NCBI GenBank assembly: GCA_025094145.1
Contig: JALLLS010000063.1
Location: forward strand, 124,001 to 188,000
Source: Spinellus fusiger
Taxonomy: Eukaryota > Mucoromycota > Mucoromycetes > Mucorales > Phycomycetaceae
DNA: 64,000 nucleotides
Direction of reading: 5' to 3'
Shown in pieces: positions 11,419 through 21,629 of the stretch. A model generated the notes under the pieces. That model was not told the DNA's origin. It did no database searches and was given only the letters and a program-made list of their open reading frames with translations. The first letter of the stretch is position 1, and every line of letters starts with the position of its first letter. A program made the translations under genes and the position numbers.

Positions 11419-13075
11419 ATGGTTGGCAAGATTCTAAACTACGGTTCCATCAATATTGATGAGTTCTTCACTGTTTCTCATATCTGCAAATCAGGAGAAA
11501 CTCTCTCTTCTAACAATTATTTAGTACGTGCAGGTGGCAAAGGTAAGACAGTCAATAAATAGCCTATCCTGACCAATATGACGCCAGGTGCCAACCAATC
11601 CGTTGCTTTGGCCAAGGTAAAAGGGAGTGTTCCTTAACCTTTTGTGAACACAAGAGGACTACATCAACTCAATTCTATGCTACACTACAGGCAGGCAGTC
11701 AGGTGTATCATGCTGGAAAGATTGGAGCCGATGCTGAATGGGTAAGTCACGCATAATAAATAATAATAAGTAATAGATAGTAAATAATAGAGGGAATATA
11801 TATAAATTTAGATATAAAGATGTATAAAAGACAATATAACTAATTAATAATGGATTCTGTTTTCTGTCACAATTAAGATTCGAAATGCCATGAGTGGACA
11901 GGGTGTGGATATGTCTTTTACTCGCTTAGCAACAGATCAGGTAATACAATAGTAACTAGTGTGTTTCTATGGAGATAGAGTGAAGAAAGAAAAAGCGTCT
12001 ACTGCACAATCAGAGAGAGAGAGAATACCTTATTTTCTCTCTCTCTTTTCTTTCTTTCTTAACTTGTATGGATTTATATTTATGAGATGACTTTAGAACA
12101 ACGGCCGGGCTTTTATTCAAGTCAGTCAAGAGACTGGGGACAATAGCATTGTTCTCTTCCCAGGTACCAATGGTACCTACACTGTGGAGGATGCTGCTCA
12201 GGTGCTCTCTTCCTTTGGACCTGGTGATTGGATTGTACAGCAGAATGAGATCAGTCAAGGGGGTGATATTATGAGACTTGCTGCTTCCAAAGGTAGTCAT
12301 TTTCAACAGTAGGAAAAAGAGTGAAATGCTCCTCTTCTTCTTGTGTCTACACCACTATCTAAAAAAGGTATAACGACTCATGGTATGGTGTGAGTAGGGC
12401 TTTCGATTCTTTTCAACCCAGCACCATTGACCCGTGGTATTCTGGAGACATTTCCCTTTGACAAAGTCACTGTTCTGGTTGTAAATGAACACGAGGCTGA
12501 CAGTCTCTACAGAGAATTGGGTGAAGAGCTGCCTGTGTTGGAGGGAGTTGACATTGCTAAAGCACTATTCCACCATTTTGAGACAATGCAGGTTCTTATT
12601 ATGACACTTGGAAGTAAAGGTGTAGTGGCTCTCTTCAGAGAAGCATCAGTGATACGCACAATTGTGGTGCCAGGCAAGATAGTATCTGTCAAGGATACAA
12701 CAGGCGCAGGCGATACATTTGTGGTAAGCAAAAGAGGCTTAGGATAAAGTAGTGTGGATGGGTGCAGTATAGTTTAGGGTGCATTATGCATTTTATGTAT
12801 ACAGTGTGCTATGTACTATGTATTATGTACTATGTATTATGTATTATTGTGTGTACTCTATGTACTCATGGCATTCGGATTCATTGATTCCTATTCTGTT
12901 GGTTTAGGGTTACTTCTTGGCGGCTTTTGTACGCTATGAGGGAAAGACATTTGTGGAGAGAATAGAAAGTGCATTGGAGGAAGGTAACCTTGCTGCGTCT
13001 ATATCTGTCCAGCGTGAGGGTTCAATGACTTCAGTACCAACCCTTGCTGAGGTCCAGCAGCTACAGAATCTTTAG
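11419..13075 (+). CDS. RBK1: Ribokinase (PfkB family), seven exons
   Basis: Phosphorylates D-ribose to ribose 5-phosphate in the cytosol using ATP, feeding the pentose phosphate pathway. Exons 11419-11542, 11588-11616, 11691-11741, 11878-11940, 12097-12292, 12398-12723 and 12908-13075 join in frame to 318 residues, the normal ribokinase length. The N-terminus NYGSINIDEFF gives the substrate Asp. The first PfkB signature GGKGANQSVALAK (about residues 39-51) is split by intron 1. NPAP and VVNEHEAD are typical mid-domain motifs. The second signature DTTGAGDTF (254-262) holds the catalytic Asp and the anion hole. Every junction is a canonical GT-AG site and phases agree. The first intron is only 45 nt. 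Confidence 0.95.
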
Positions 13076-13601
13076 AATAATAAAGACATGTATCTGAGTG
13101 AATAGAAAAAAAAAGCTATTGTGTTCTACATCAAAATCAATTAACTCGGCTATTTTTATACGCCAATAATAAAAGGTAAATAAACCATTTTTGTTGGACC
13201 TGATTTTCTGTTACTTTGCTTCTCCTTTACTCTGCACTCTTTTCTCTCCTTTTCTCTCCTTTACCCTGCACTCTTTTCTTCTTTCTTATCTCTAGCTATT
13301 CCTTGTTATTCTCTCATAAATAACATCGACACTACAGTCACAAGTGTGGATTGCTTTTCCTTGCTTAATCTCTCTTAATCTCTCCTAATCTCCTTTAATC
13401 TCTCTTAATTTTGTTAATTTATTTCTTTTTACACTGCTTTACCGCCCAACTCAAATTCTTCTCCTTCGCTTCTTCTCCCTCAACCCCTCTTCCCACCGCC
13501 CCCCTTCTCTGCAAAGAAAACACACCGTCTTTCAATAGAGAAGCCCTCTCCTTCAATATTAGAATTATCTCTCTCCGCTCAACCATTGAATTTATTCTAC
13601 T
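13076..13601. other. Intergenic, pyrimidine-rich leader
   Basis: Contains 3' sequence of the ribokinase gene (AATAATAAAG at 13077) and a long CT-rich tract (13200-13570) that probably forms the promoter and 5' untranslated region of the next gene. Confidence 0.5.
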
Positions 13602-14090
13602 ATGCTCTTTCACCAAGATTTTAATGGAGGACTGCCTAGAGTAGACCATTGGATAAGAGTTGCTCTTCTGGGACTGGCCTTGACACTGGGGCAGACACAT
13701 ACTGCGCTGGCGCAGATATCCACCCCAACCCTCAGCGAGCCTCCACTGTCTAGCTCTAGTATTGATGTGGGTGGATTTGATGCTGGAGATAGAAATCAAC
13801 GCCAGGACCATGAAAGCTGGCTCAAACAGAACGACCACTATATTTTCATTATTGTTATCGGCTTATTCATATTGGTTGTATTTCTCTGGTATATTGTTCG
13901 AAGTATCAAGGGTATGCGGACTCGACTTCAAAGCGAAAACAACAACCACGCTCTGATGATGCAGCAAGTATCCGGACGATCGGACCACCACCGGGTCATT
14001 CCCGAATCTGTGCCTATTCCTATGGATGGATACAAGATGAATGGACAGCCTGTAGTTCATGCAGCACCACCCCATACGCATCGCTATTGA
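13602..14090 (+). CDS. Predicted type I membrane protein, 162 aa
   Basis: Intronless ORF with no relative I can name. A hydrophobic segment at about residues 20-37 (VALLGLALTLG, then an Ala-Leu-Ala site) looks like a signal peptide. A short Ser/Pro-rich extracellular part follows. A strong transmembrane helix lies at about 81-102 (FIIVIGLFILVVFLWYIV) with a basic flank (RSIKGMRTR) on the presumed cytosolic side. The tail is His/Pro-rich. Topology suggests a small single-pass surface or secretory-pathway protein. A second ATG in frame does not occur before the hydrophobic core, which supports the chosen start. Confidence 0.7.
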   Translation: MLFHQDFNGGLPRVDHWIRVALLGLALTLGQTHTALAQISTPTLSEPPLSSSSIDVGGFDAGDRNQRQDHESWLKQNDHYIFIIVIGLFILVVFLWYIVRSIKGMRTRLQSENNNHALMMQQVSGRSDHHRVIPESVPIPMDGYKMNGQPVVHAAPPHTHRY

Positions 14091-15704
14091 GAGGGTTTAT
14101 TTATTTTGTTAAAGAAGAGGGAATAAAGGAACAGCAGTGCATTCCGTCCAACAGAGAGAATGAGAGTAGGTAGTAGCGATAGTCCAGTGTTATTGTATAG
14201 GAGAGGAGAGAATCCTCACTGCAGAAATAAACACTGTCCTATTGTACTCTATAAAAGATAAAGTTAACTGACAAGACTTATGGCCTCAGTGGCTTCTATG
14301 CCATGGCGTGATAGCGTCGATCTCTTTGTGTTGCCTAATAGAATAAAGTATTACGCGGAGAAGGCGGACTCATTTACCATCAATAACATGTATAAACTCA
14401 CCTTATCTAAATATATGAAGTCTCCAGAAAATAACAGCTATAGGCTTTCTTTCATAATAGCCACTTTCTTTCATTGTCATTGGGCAGAAGGTGGCGACTA
14501 GAAGGGATTGGACTAGAATAAGAAATAGCAGGGATACTTGTCATTGGCAGTGAACACACTAATGGTAATATAATAGAACTATAAAAGCAACTATGCCATT
14601 TTATTGGCTGATTTTCTGTTGAAGAAGACTGTACACCTCACAGTGAAAAGTACTCCAGGCTCACCATTCTTTAGTCATCACCACGTGATATGGCCTCACG
14701 GAATATTGGCTGTCTTAAGCTTATATCCCTTGTGCAAAAAATAAAATAATCAACACCCATGACAAAGGCACTACCATTGTTTGTTCAATTTAATTAACAG
14801 TAAATAGGCATTGGAATAGAAAACAGTCTATAGTGATTATAAAAAGACATTTCTTCTGCAAACACAAAATACTCTCAACACAATATGTTACAACAATCAT
14901 AAAGGCATTAGCAAGGATCTCAATAAACAGTATGCTTGGATGAGATTGTATTAATTGGTATTAAATTATTGAAATAGGCACTGTTTTATATTTTATATAT
15001 TGTACTCTATTGTACTCTATTGTACTCTATTGTACTCTATTGTACTCTAAATATAAATAAATAAATAAAAATAAGAAGTTAGCGATGAGCAAATCGTAAA
15101 AAAAAAAAACATCCACAAGTGGGATTTAAATTCTCTTGGATTTGTGATATAGCTTCGGCTATAGTATGGATAGTCGACGTTTTGCCATGCATGCACGGTG
15201 TTGGAGGTTCAGGAGATAAAAGTAGCTCTAGCTAACAACACAATGAAACAGTGTATAAAAACCACATTATTTGAACATTCAATAAAATATCAACCTTTTT
15301 GTTAACGTTAAGTATCGTTGGAACTATTGAGAGAAGCAAGGATTGCTTAAAGAATAGTTGCCTAGTTACCCGTTGTGTTCAAATCGTGTGTTGTGTCCCC
15401 GCTCCCGTACCCCTTGGATTCCCTTTTGCCAGACTTTGTGTCAAAACTCTATTTCGTCGTTCCTGCTAGAGATCGAAATACTTCTAATTCATCTCTCTAG
15501 TAGTCCTGTTGATAACCATAGTGCCCTTTATTACAGATTCCCAGAACTCACATATACCAAGGAAGGAAAGGTAAATCTACTGCTAATATTATTTAAAAAA
15601 TAAAACACTTTAGTTTACAGTCTATCTATCTTTATTGTTATTGTTACTATGTTTAATCCATAATAAAATGCCAACACCTTAACACACTGTTTATATCAAA
15701 TGTA
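14091..15704. other. Intergenic, repeats only
   Basis: No convincing coding region. The ORFs at 14280-14501 and 15358-15603 have no recognisable features. The region holds the decamer repeat at 15001 and a tRNA-like or SINE-like segment near 15107-15235. Confidence 0.45.
15001..15049 (+). repeat. Tandem repeat, TGTACTCTAT x5
   Basis: Five copies of a 10-bp unit, four perfect and the last changed at its end, followed by an AAAT-type run. Confidence 0.95.
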
Positions 15705-17394
15705 CAGTATTTTTACTTAGTTTTCGGACCTTTTCAAAAAAAATTCAGATGTTCTCTTCTTTTTTGGACGATTTCCATTTTAATTTCAGACGTTTACAAA
15801 AGGAAATTCAGACAATTCCAATTTTTTATTGGACGAGTTTCTTTTATCTTCAGACTTTTTCCTTACTTAATTTAGACAAACTCTTATTTCAGAGAAGCAG
15901 TAAATTTCATCAACCTATTTCATTATCTCCTTGAACTTCACATTTATATTTTTTTTTTTAAAAAAACTGAACTAAATAAAAAGATGGGCTATATTAAATA
16001 CCAACCATTAGAAGATGCATAATTGACAGAAGATACTGATGAAGAGATGGAATTGGAGACTACAGCAACTGAGTACGGCAATATTGAGATGATTATAGAT
16101 TTCGACGTGATGTTGCAAAATCAAACAACACAAATGGCAGAAGCTATGGATAATATTGTTGAGGACATGGGAGCTGTATCATTATATCAGTCAAACAGAT
16201 ATAAGAAATATACCCAAGATCAGATAGAACGGTTTATCCGTGTAAAGCAAGAAGAGGGCATGTCAGTCCCAAAAGCCGCTATGCTGTGCGGTATTCCTCG
16301 AAGCACTGCATATGAATTAATAAATGAATTCAATGTTAGTAACGGCACTGTTCTGCCTGGAAACAATCCAAGAAAAACGAACAACAAACCAAAGAAACTG
16401 TTCCCTCAACACTCGGCATTTCTAGTCGAACTCTTTGATAAAAATCCGTCGATCGTCCTTGAAGAAGCAAGATTAAAGTTGTGTGAGGCGTTTCCTGGGC
16501 TGGAAGTCTCTGTCAGTGGGCTTTATAAGCATATCGTTGAAAAATGTGCTTTATCGTTAAAGCAAGCAACGAAATATACAGCTAAACGAGATGCACCTAG
16601 GACTATCAAACTTCGTTTTGCTATCATTGCTCAATGGAAAGCAGCTGGCGTTGATTATCAAAATAATTGTGTATTCGTCGATGAAGCCGGATTCCACACT
16701 CAAATGATTAGAGGTCGTGCATGGTCAAAGAAATGTGATCCAGCAATTGTGAAAGTTCATACACAAAAGGGCGTTAATATAAGCATTGTTGGCTGTATTG
16801 CTTCATTTGATGTTATAAACTTTTCAAAAGTTGAGCCTTTGAAAAAAACAGACGCAGAAAAAATTGAAAAGGAATTTCCCCAGCAACACACAAGCAAGAA
16901 AAGAAAAGCCGCTACCCAAGATATATCAAAGTTGAAACAACTTCCAAAAGGCACTACAGCTTACCACATTGTAAAATTTATAGAATCTGTAATGGATGTT
17001 TTGGATAAGCATAACAAAAAGGGCGTATTTATAGTTTTAGATAACTGTAGAATTCATCATTCTCGCTACGTTATCGATGCCATTAACAATAGAGGTTACA
17101 GACCTCTTTTTATGCCACCTTACTCACCTTTTTTGAACCCCATCGAAGAATGCTGGTCAAAAATCAAAAAGCTTATCAGAAGAAATCCTCTAGATAAATC
17201 AGACACACTTACTCCACGAATTACAGAATCTTTTAACCAGATTACTTTAGAAGATTGTAAAGGATGGGTAAGACATGCTGAAACCTATTGGGATAGATGT
17301 CTTTCTAATGAGATTAAATTAAAATAGTCTGAATTTCCTTTCGTAAACGTCTGAATTTTTTTTGAAAAGGTCCGAAAACCAAGTAAAAATACTG
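15705..17394 (+). mobile_element. IS630/Tc1-type transposon, near-intact, 1690 bp
   Basis: Both ends start with CAGTATTTTTACTT and continue as an inverted repeat of about 46 bp with two mismatches. TA lies immediately outside each end (15703-15704 and 17395-17396), the target duplication of this superfamily. Subterminal copies of CAGACGTTTAC are found inside both ends and may be transposase binding sites. It carries one long transposase ORF. It is the best-preserved transposon in the window. Confidence 0.93.
16047..17327 (+). CDS. DDE transposase, IS630/Tc1 superfamily
   Basis: Cut-and-paste transposase acting on the ends at 15705 and 17394. From the ATG at 16047 the product is about 426 aa. 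A helix-turn-helix region (RFIRVKQEEGMSVPKAAMLC) is followed by a second winged HTH (SVSGLYKHIVEK). The catalytic triad is visible: Asp in FVDEAGFHT, Asp in IVLDNCRIHHS, Glu in FLNPIEECWSKIK, with 34 residues between the last two (DD34E type). A basic KKRK stretch may be a nuclear signal. The reading frame is open upstream to TTG 16023. Just before it, an in-frame TAA at 16020-16022 follows a short ATG-started segment from 15984 (12 codons). The original start may therefore have been at 15984, lost by a single nonsense change; the downstream ATG would still give all domains. Confidence 0.9.
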   Translation: MELETTATEYGNIEMIIDFDVMLQNQTTQMAEAMDNIVEDMGAVSLYQSNRYKKYTQDQIERFIRVKQEEGMSVPKAAMLCGIPRSTAYELINEFNVSNGTVLPGNNPRKTNNKPKKLFPQHSAFLVELFDKNPSIVLEEARLKLCEAFPGLEVSVSGLYKHIVEKCALSLKQATKYTAKRDAPRTIKLRFAIIAQWKAAGVDYQNNCVFVDEAGFHTQMIRGRAWSKKCDPAIVKVHTQKGVNISIVGCIASFDVINFSKVEPLKKTDAEKIEKEFPQQHTSKKRKAATQDISKLKQLPKGTTAYHIVKFIESVMDVLDKHNKKGVFIVLDNCRIHHSRYVIDAINNRGYRPLFMPPYSPFLNPIEECWSKIKKLIRRNPLDKSDTLTPRITESFNQITLEDCKGWVRHAETYWDRCLSNEIKLK

Positions 17395-17443
17395 TAGAAA
17401 GTATGCGCTTAGTTGGTTAAAACCCAGCCTACCTGGTAGGCTA

Positions 17444-18692
17444 CACACCCAAAGATTTTTTTGACCTTTAAGCGGTGATACCTCCTTCCTTTTACGTCTA
17501 AAAATATCTTGCATTTTATGGCTCTGTGTTTAAAATCAAAGGTTTGTAAGTATCTAAATAATTGTTTCTTTTTGTGGATACCTCAATATCAAATTGTATT
17601 ATCAATAAAATATATTGTTTATGAATAAAATTGTTTATGAATAAAATTGTTTATTGTAATACTATAGCTAATACTATATTATGTACTATAGCTACGGCCT
17701 AAGTGCATTCTCTCATAGCAATAGAATATACACCCTAAAAGTCTTATGCTTTATTATAGGTAGATAGATAAATATGCCTTGGAGTAGACCCTAGACAGCA
17801 TTGACCTTCTAGAAGACCATCTGAGACTAACTTGAAAGGAGTCTTTACTTGCCTAATAACAATACATTGAGTGCCTTGTGGAATACAATGAACTTAAACC
17901 CAGATGAAGACACTGCTTACCTTTTTATCACTAGAATAGTCCTTGATAGTGTCTATCACCTCCTTCTATTTTTTGTTTGTTAATAATAGTACATTACCTT
18001 TTTCAGTTATGCTTATCTTGACAAGTACTTGAGCGTTAAGTTGTATGGACAGTGTACGAGATAGCAAAAAGAGGGGGTATATCAAAACAAATAATATTTC
18101 ATATATTATTCTGGTGATCTATTACACTTTAACCTCAACTCATAAAATCTACAAGTCAAAATTCACAAGTCAAACAATTCACACTTTATTTGGCTTGAGC
18201 CTAAAGCCCAGTATTAGAAATAATACTTTGTAATCATTAAGCACCATTGTTAATACCAGTTACAATAAGATAACTGAGGTGATTATAGATAGTGAGTCAA
18301 TAAATGAATACACTGTTCTCAATGTAAGTTTGGTTCTATTTTATGGACAATGACCACTAGAGTTAACTCTGTGTGTGTCTTATAAACATCTTTCTTAAGC
18401 AGTGTCATACTGCAAATACTATGGGCTTATAGTTAACACATTATGTTAAACAATAAATGCAGTGACTGAGTTGTAATATTAAGTGGATTCTTGTTCTATT
18501 TCTTGTCTTTACAGCCAATTCTATACTTTCTAATTGCAAAGTTAATAATGATTGCTTAAACAGGCAAGTAGAGTTTAAAATAGTTCATTTAGACAGCGAA
18601 AAAGCATCTTTAAACACATTAGCCAATCATAAGAATATTGCGATTTTATTCTCAGGATATTTACTTGTATATCCCAAAAATCTCCTCGTGTG
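17444..18692 (+). mobile_element. Non-autonomous TIR element X, copy 1 (palindrome left arm)
   Basis: Starts CACACCC and ends ...AATCTCCTCGTGTG, bounded by TA on both sides (17442-17443 and 18693-18694). The same layout recurs inverted at 20385-21603 and as a solo copy at 24251-25508, where the inverted repeat CACACCAGGAGATTTTT is clearest. About 1.25 kb with no convincing ORF; the 62-aa ORF at 18045-18233 is not conserved in the third copy. Likely a large MITE-like element mobilised by a TA-targeting transposase. Confidence 0.8.
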
Positions 18693-18876
18693 TAGAAGTT
18701 CACACTTTATTCTCTTACTCTTACTTCCCTCTCATCAGCAAAACAATGGTTGTCATAACAAGAGAGCAGGCAATCTGCATGTTTTATTGCGAAGAGTATA
18801 ATGAAACCAATGTTGAGAATTTGACCAAGGAAGTTGATGCTATAAAGAATGTCGACATTTGCTATTCTGACGATCC
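17561..18876. repeat. Left arm of 1316-bp inverted repeat
   Basis: Pairs with 20201-21516: position x pairs with 39077 minus x. Several long blocks compared by eye match exactly, and ORF coordinates in both arms obey the same rule with no indel. The arm comprises most of element X and the first 183 bp beyond it, including the start of the resolvase-like gene. The spacer is 1324 bp. Confidence 0.93.
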
Positions 18877-20058
18877 GTCAGCTCCAGTTCTACTTTGCAC
18901 GCGGACTATCTTTCAAAACCCTTTCAAAATACATAAGTACCAGAAAAGAGATTTATTAGAAGTGGACGTTGAAAATACAAATGAAGCACTTAAAATTCGT
19001 AAATATTAGCAAGTTACGTTTGGTGTGCTAATATAGAGCTATTTCTTAGACAATGCCATAGAACTAGTTCAATTCCTGAACATAGTATACATACCCTTTG
19101 ACCCCAACAATAATGAAGTCTATGAAAACAAATGTCTTACATTGAATGATATTCTTGCTGTTGTTTTGAAATACTCTGACTTGTTTGAAGACAAATCTGC
19201 TATCGGGTTTGGAAAGTGGTGTTCCAACAAAAAAGTCAATTTCATGAAAAGCGCCATAAAAAGGAGAGTCAGAATATTAAGTAAAACGGGTCCGTTCCTT
19301 ATTTGCAGTGAAAGAAGAATTCTTCAGTAAGTCATATCTGTTATTACTTTTTTTATCTCTATTTCTGATTTTATTCACGCAAAATATTAGACAATATTAT
19401 CAAAGACATTACTGAATACCGTGAAGAATATCAAGAACATATCCAAAAACTAAAAAAAGAAAACCATAATGTCATAGGATATGCAAGAAAGTCAAAAGAA
19501 GTTGATGACAAAAACAGAACACGGCTAATTCAACTCATATGTGACAGACTGAGAGAAAGATCTTTGGTCGATAAATTGTTTGTTTCAGTTTGCTCAAATG
19601 CAAACCATCCTATCTCTGAGAGGGATGTAAAAGTAGACAAAAGAATTATTGAAAAACTGGATGTAGATGGGAACACACAAGGTAAGAACACTAATGTCAA
19701 TTCAATTTTCTATTTCTCCATATCAATTATATGAGTCCCTCCTCTCCTTTTTTTTCTTAGAAATGTTGCAATATATTTCTACCAACAAAAAATATGTCTT
19801 GTAGTGTTGGATTATGCAGGTCTGACAACAGACCCAAATGATTTAAAAAAGTTTTTAAAGTAAGCTTTGAAAAATATGGTTAATTTAAAGAAAATACTAA
19901 AAACTCCTTTTAGGGCCAACAAGAACATTGAGAAGGTTATCGTTGACAATTTGCCTCAAAATAACAAAATTGAGATATTTGAAAAAGAAATATTAAACAA
20001 TCCCTCAAGACTAGAAGTATTTAGATGTAGAGCAAGTACGTGTCAACGCTCAAAATAA
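18746..20058 (+). pseudogene. Resolvase-like gene of mobile origin, five exons, frame-broken
   Basis: Exon blocks: 18746-18990 (VVITREQAICMFYCEEYNE), about 19041-19329, 19391-19680, 19762-19860 and 19916-20058, separated by short GT-AG introns. Exon 3 has IGYARKSKEVDDKNRTRLIQ, an arrangement like the Y-x-R-x-S catalytic start of small serine recombinases. Later come SNANHPISERDVKV and LDYAGLTTDPNDLKKF. The arginines normally following the LDRL-type motif are absent, so recombinase identity is inference. Two breaks are seen: exons 2 and 3 do not join in phase, and one A seems to be missing near 19795, giving a stop at 19803. The last exon ends TCQRSK. The gene lies entirely between two inverted X elements. 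Confidence 0.6.
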
Positions 20059-20085
20059 TTTATTAATTTTTATAAATAAACGCCA

Positions 20086-20331
20086 TCATAAAGTTTTAGT
20101 GTTACTTTCTATAATCACTTCTTTTTCTATTTCTGCAGGATACAGATGATATCTTAGTTTGGTCCTCATGGTTTGGAGGGAACATAAAGTGGGCATAAAT
20201 GGATCGTCAGAATAGCAAATGTCGACATTCTTTATAGCATCAACTTCCTTGGTCAAATTCTCAACATTGGTTTCATTATACTCTTCGCAATAAAACATGC
20301 AGATTGCCTGCTCTCTTGTTATGACAACCAT
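20086..20331 (-). pseudogene. Truncated second copy of the resolvase-like gene
   Basis: Starts with the same 43 codons as the plus-strand copy (ATG at 20331) because they lie in the identical palindrome arm. It then diverges at 20200. The diverged part still resembles the first copy weakly (DDPFMPTLCS against DDPSAPVLLC; both continue with a charged segment of similar length). It stops at 20086 with no further exons. This suggests a second family member in tail-to-tail orientation, not a simple duplication of the first. Confidence 0.55.
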
Positions 20332-21516
20332 TGTTTTGCTGATGAGAGGGAAGTAAGAGTAAGAGAATAAAGTGTGAACTTCTACACACGAGGAGATTTT
20401 TGGGATATACAAGTAAATATCCTGAGAATAAAATCGCAATATTCTTATGATTGGCTAATGTGTTTAAAGATGCTTTTTCGCTGTCTAAATGAACTATTTT
20501 AAACTCTACTTGCCTGTTTAAGCAATCATTATTAACTTTGCAATTAGAAAGTATAGAATTGGCTGTAAAGACAAGAAATAGAACAAGAATCCACTTAATA
20601 TTACAACTCAGTCACTGCATTTATTGTTTAACATAATGTGTTAACTATAAGCCCATAGTATTTGCAGTATGACACTGCTTAAGAAAGATGTTTATAAGAC
20701 ACACACAGAGTTAACTCTAGTGGTCATTGTCCATAAAATAGAACCAAACTTACATTGAGAACAGTGTATTCATTTATTGACTCACTATCTATAATCACCT
20801 CAGTTATCTTATTGTAACTGGTATTAACAATGGTGCTTAATGATTACAAAGTATTATTTCTAATACTGGGCTTTAGGCTCAAGCCAAATAAAGTGTGAAT
20901 TGTTTGACTTGTGAATTTTGACTTGTAGATTTTATGAGTTGAGGTTAAAGTGTAATAGATCACCAGAATAATATATGAAATATTATTTGTTTTGATATAC
21001 CCCCTCTTTTTGCTATCTCGTACACTGTCCATACAACTTAACGCTCAAGTACTTGTCAAGATAAGCATAACTGAAAAAGGTAATGTACTATTATTAACAA
21101 ACAAAAAATAGAAGGAGGTGATAGACACTATCAAGGACTATTCTAGTGATAAAAAGGTAAGCAGTGTCTTCATCTGGGTTTAAGTTCATTGTATTCCACA
21201 AGGCACTCAATGTATTGTTATTAGGCAAGTAAAGACTCCTTTCAAGTTAGTCTCAGATGGTCTTCTAGAAGGTCAATGCTGTCTAGGGTCTACTCCAAGG
21301 CATATTTATCTATCTACCTATAATAAAGCATAAGACTTTTAGGGTGTATATTCTATTGCTATGAGAGAATGCACTTAGGCCGTAGCTATAGTACATAATA
21401 TAGTATTAGCTATAGTATTACAATAAACAATTTTATTCATAAACAATTTTATTCATAAACAATATATTTTATTGATAATACAATTTGATATTGAGGTATC
21501 CACAAAAAGAAACAAT
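20201..21516. repeat. Right arm of 1316-bp inverted repeat
   Basis: Reverse complement of 17561-18876, with sharp limits at both ends. Outside the outer limit the element X sequence continues but is diverged from the left arm. Confidence 0.93.
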
Positions 21517-21603
21517 AAATTAGATCTCCATAAAAGAGAATTGATTTGTATGGATGTAACAGGGAGATGTCATCGCTTAAAGGCCGGAAAATCTTTAGGT
21601 GTG
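20385..21603 (-). mobile_element. Non-autonomous TIR element X, copy 2 (palindrome right arm)
   Basis: Inverted copy of 17444-18692. Its outer end (ATCTTTAGGTGTG then TA at 21604-21605) is about 30 bp shorter than the left copy and diverged. It lies 26 bp from the thioesterase stop codon, so the insertion is right at the 3' end of that gene. Confidence 0.8.
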
Positions 21604-21629
21604 TATACTATGCTTCTTTCTATTACACT

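Noticed and set aside
18045..18233. 62-codon ORF in element X (mirrored at 20844-21032)
   Set aside because: Present in both arms only because the arms are identical. In the third copy at 24251-25508 the frame is not conserved.
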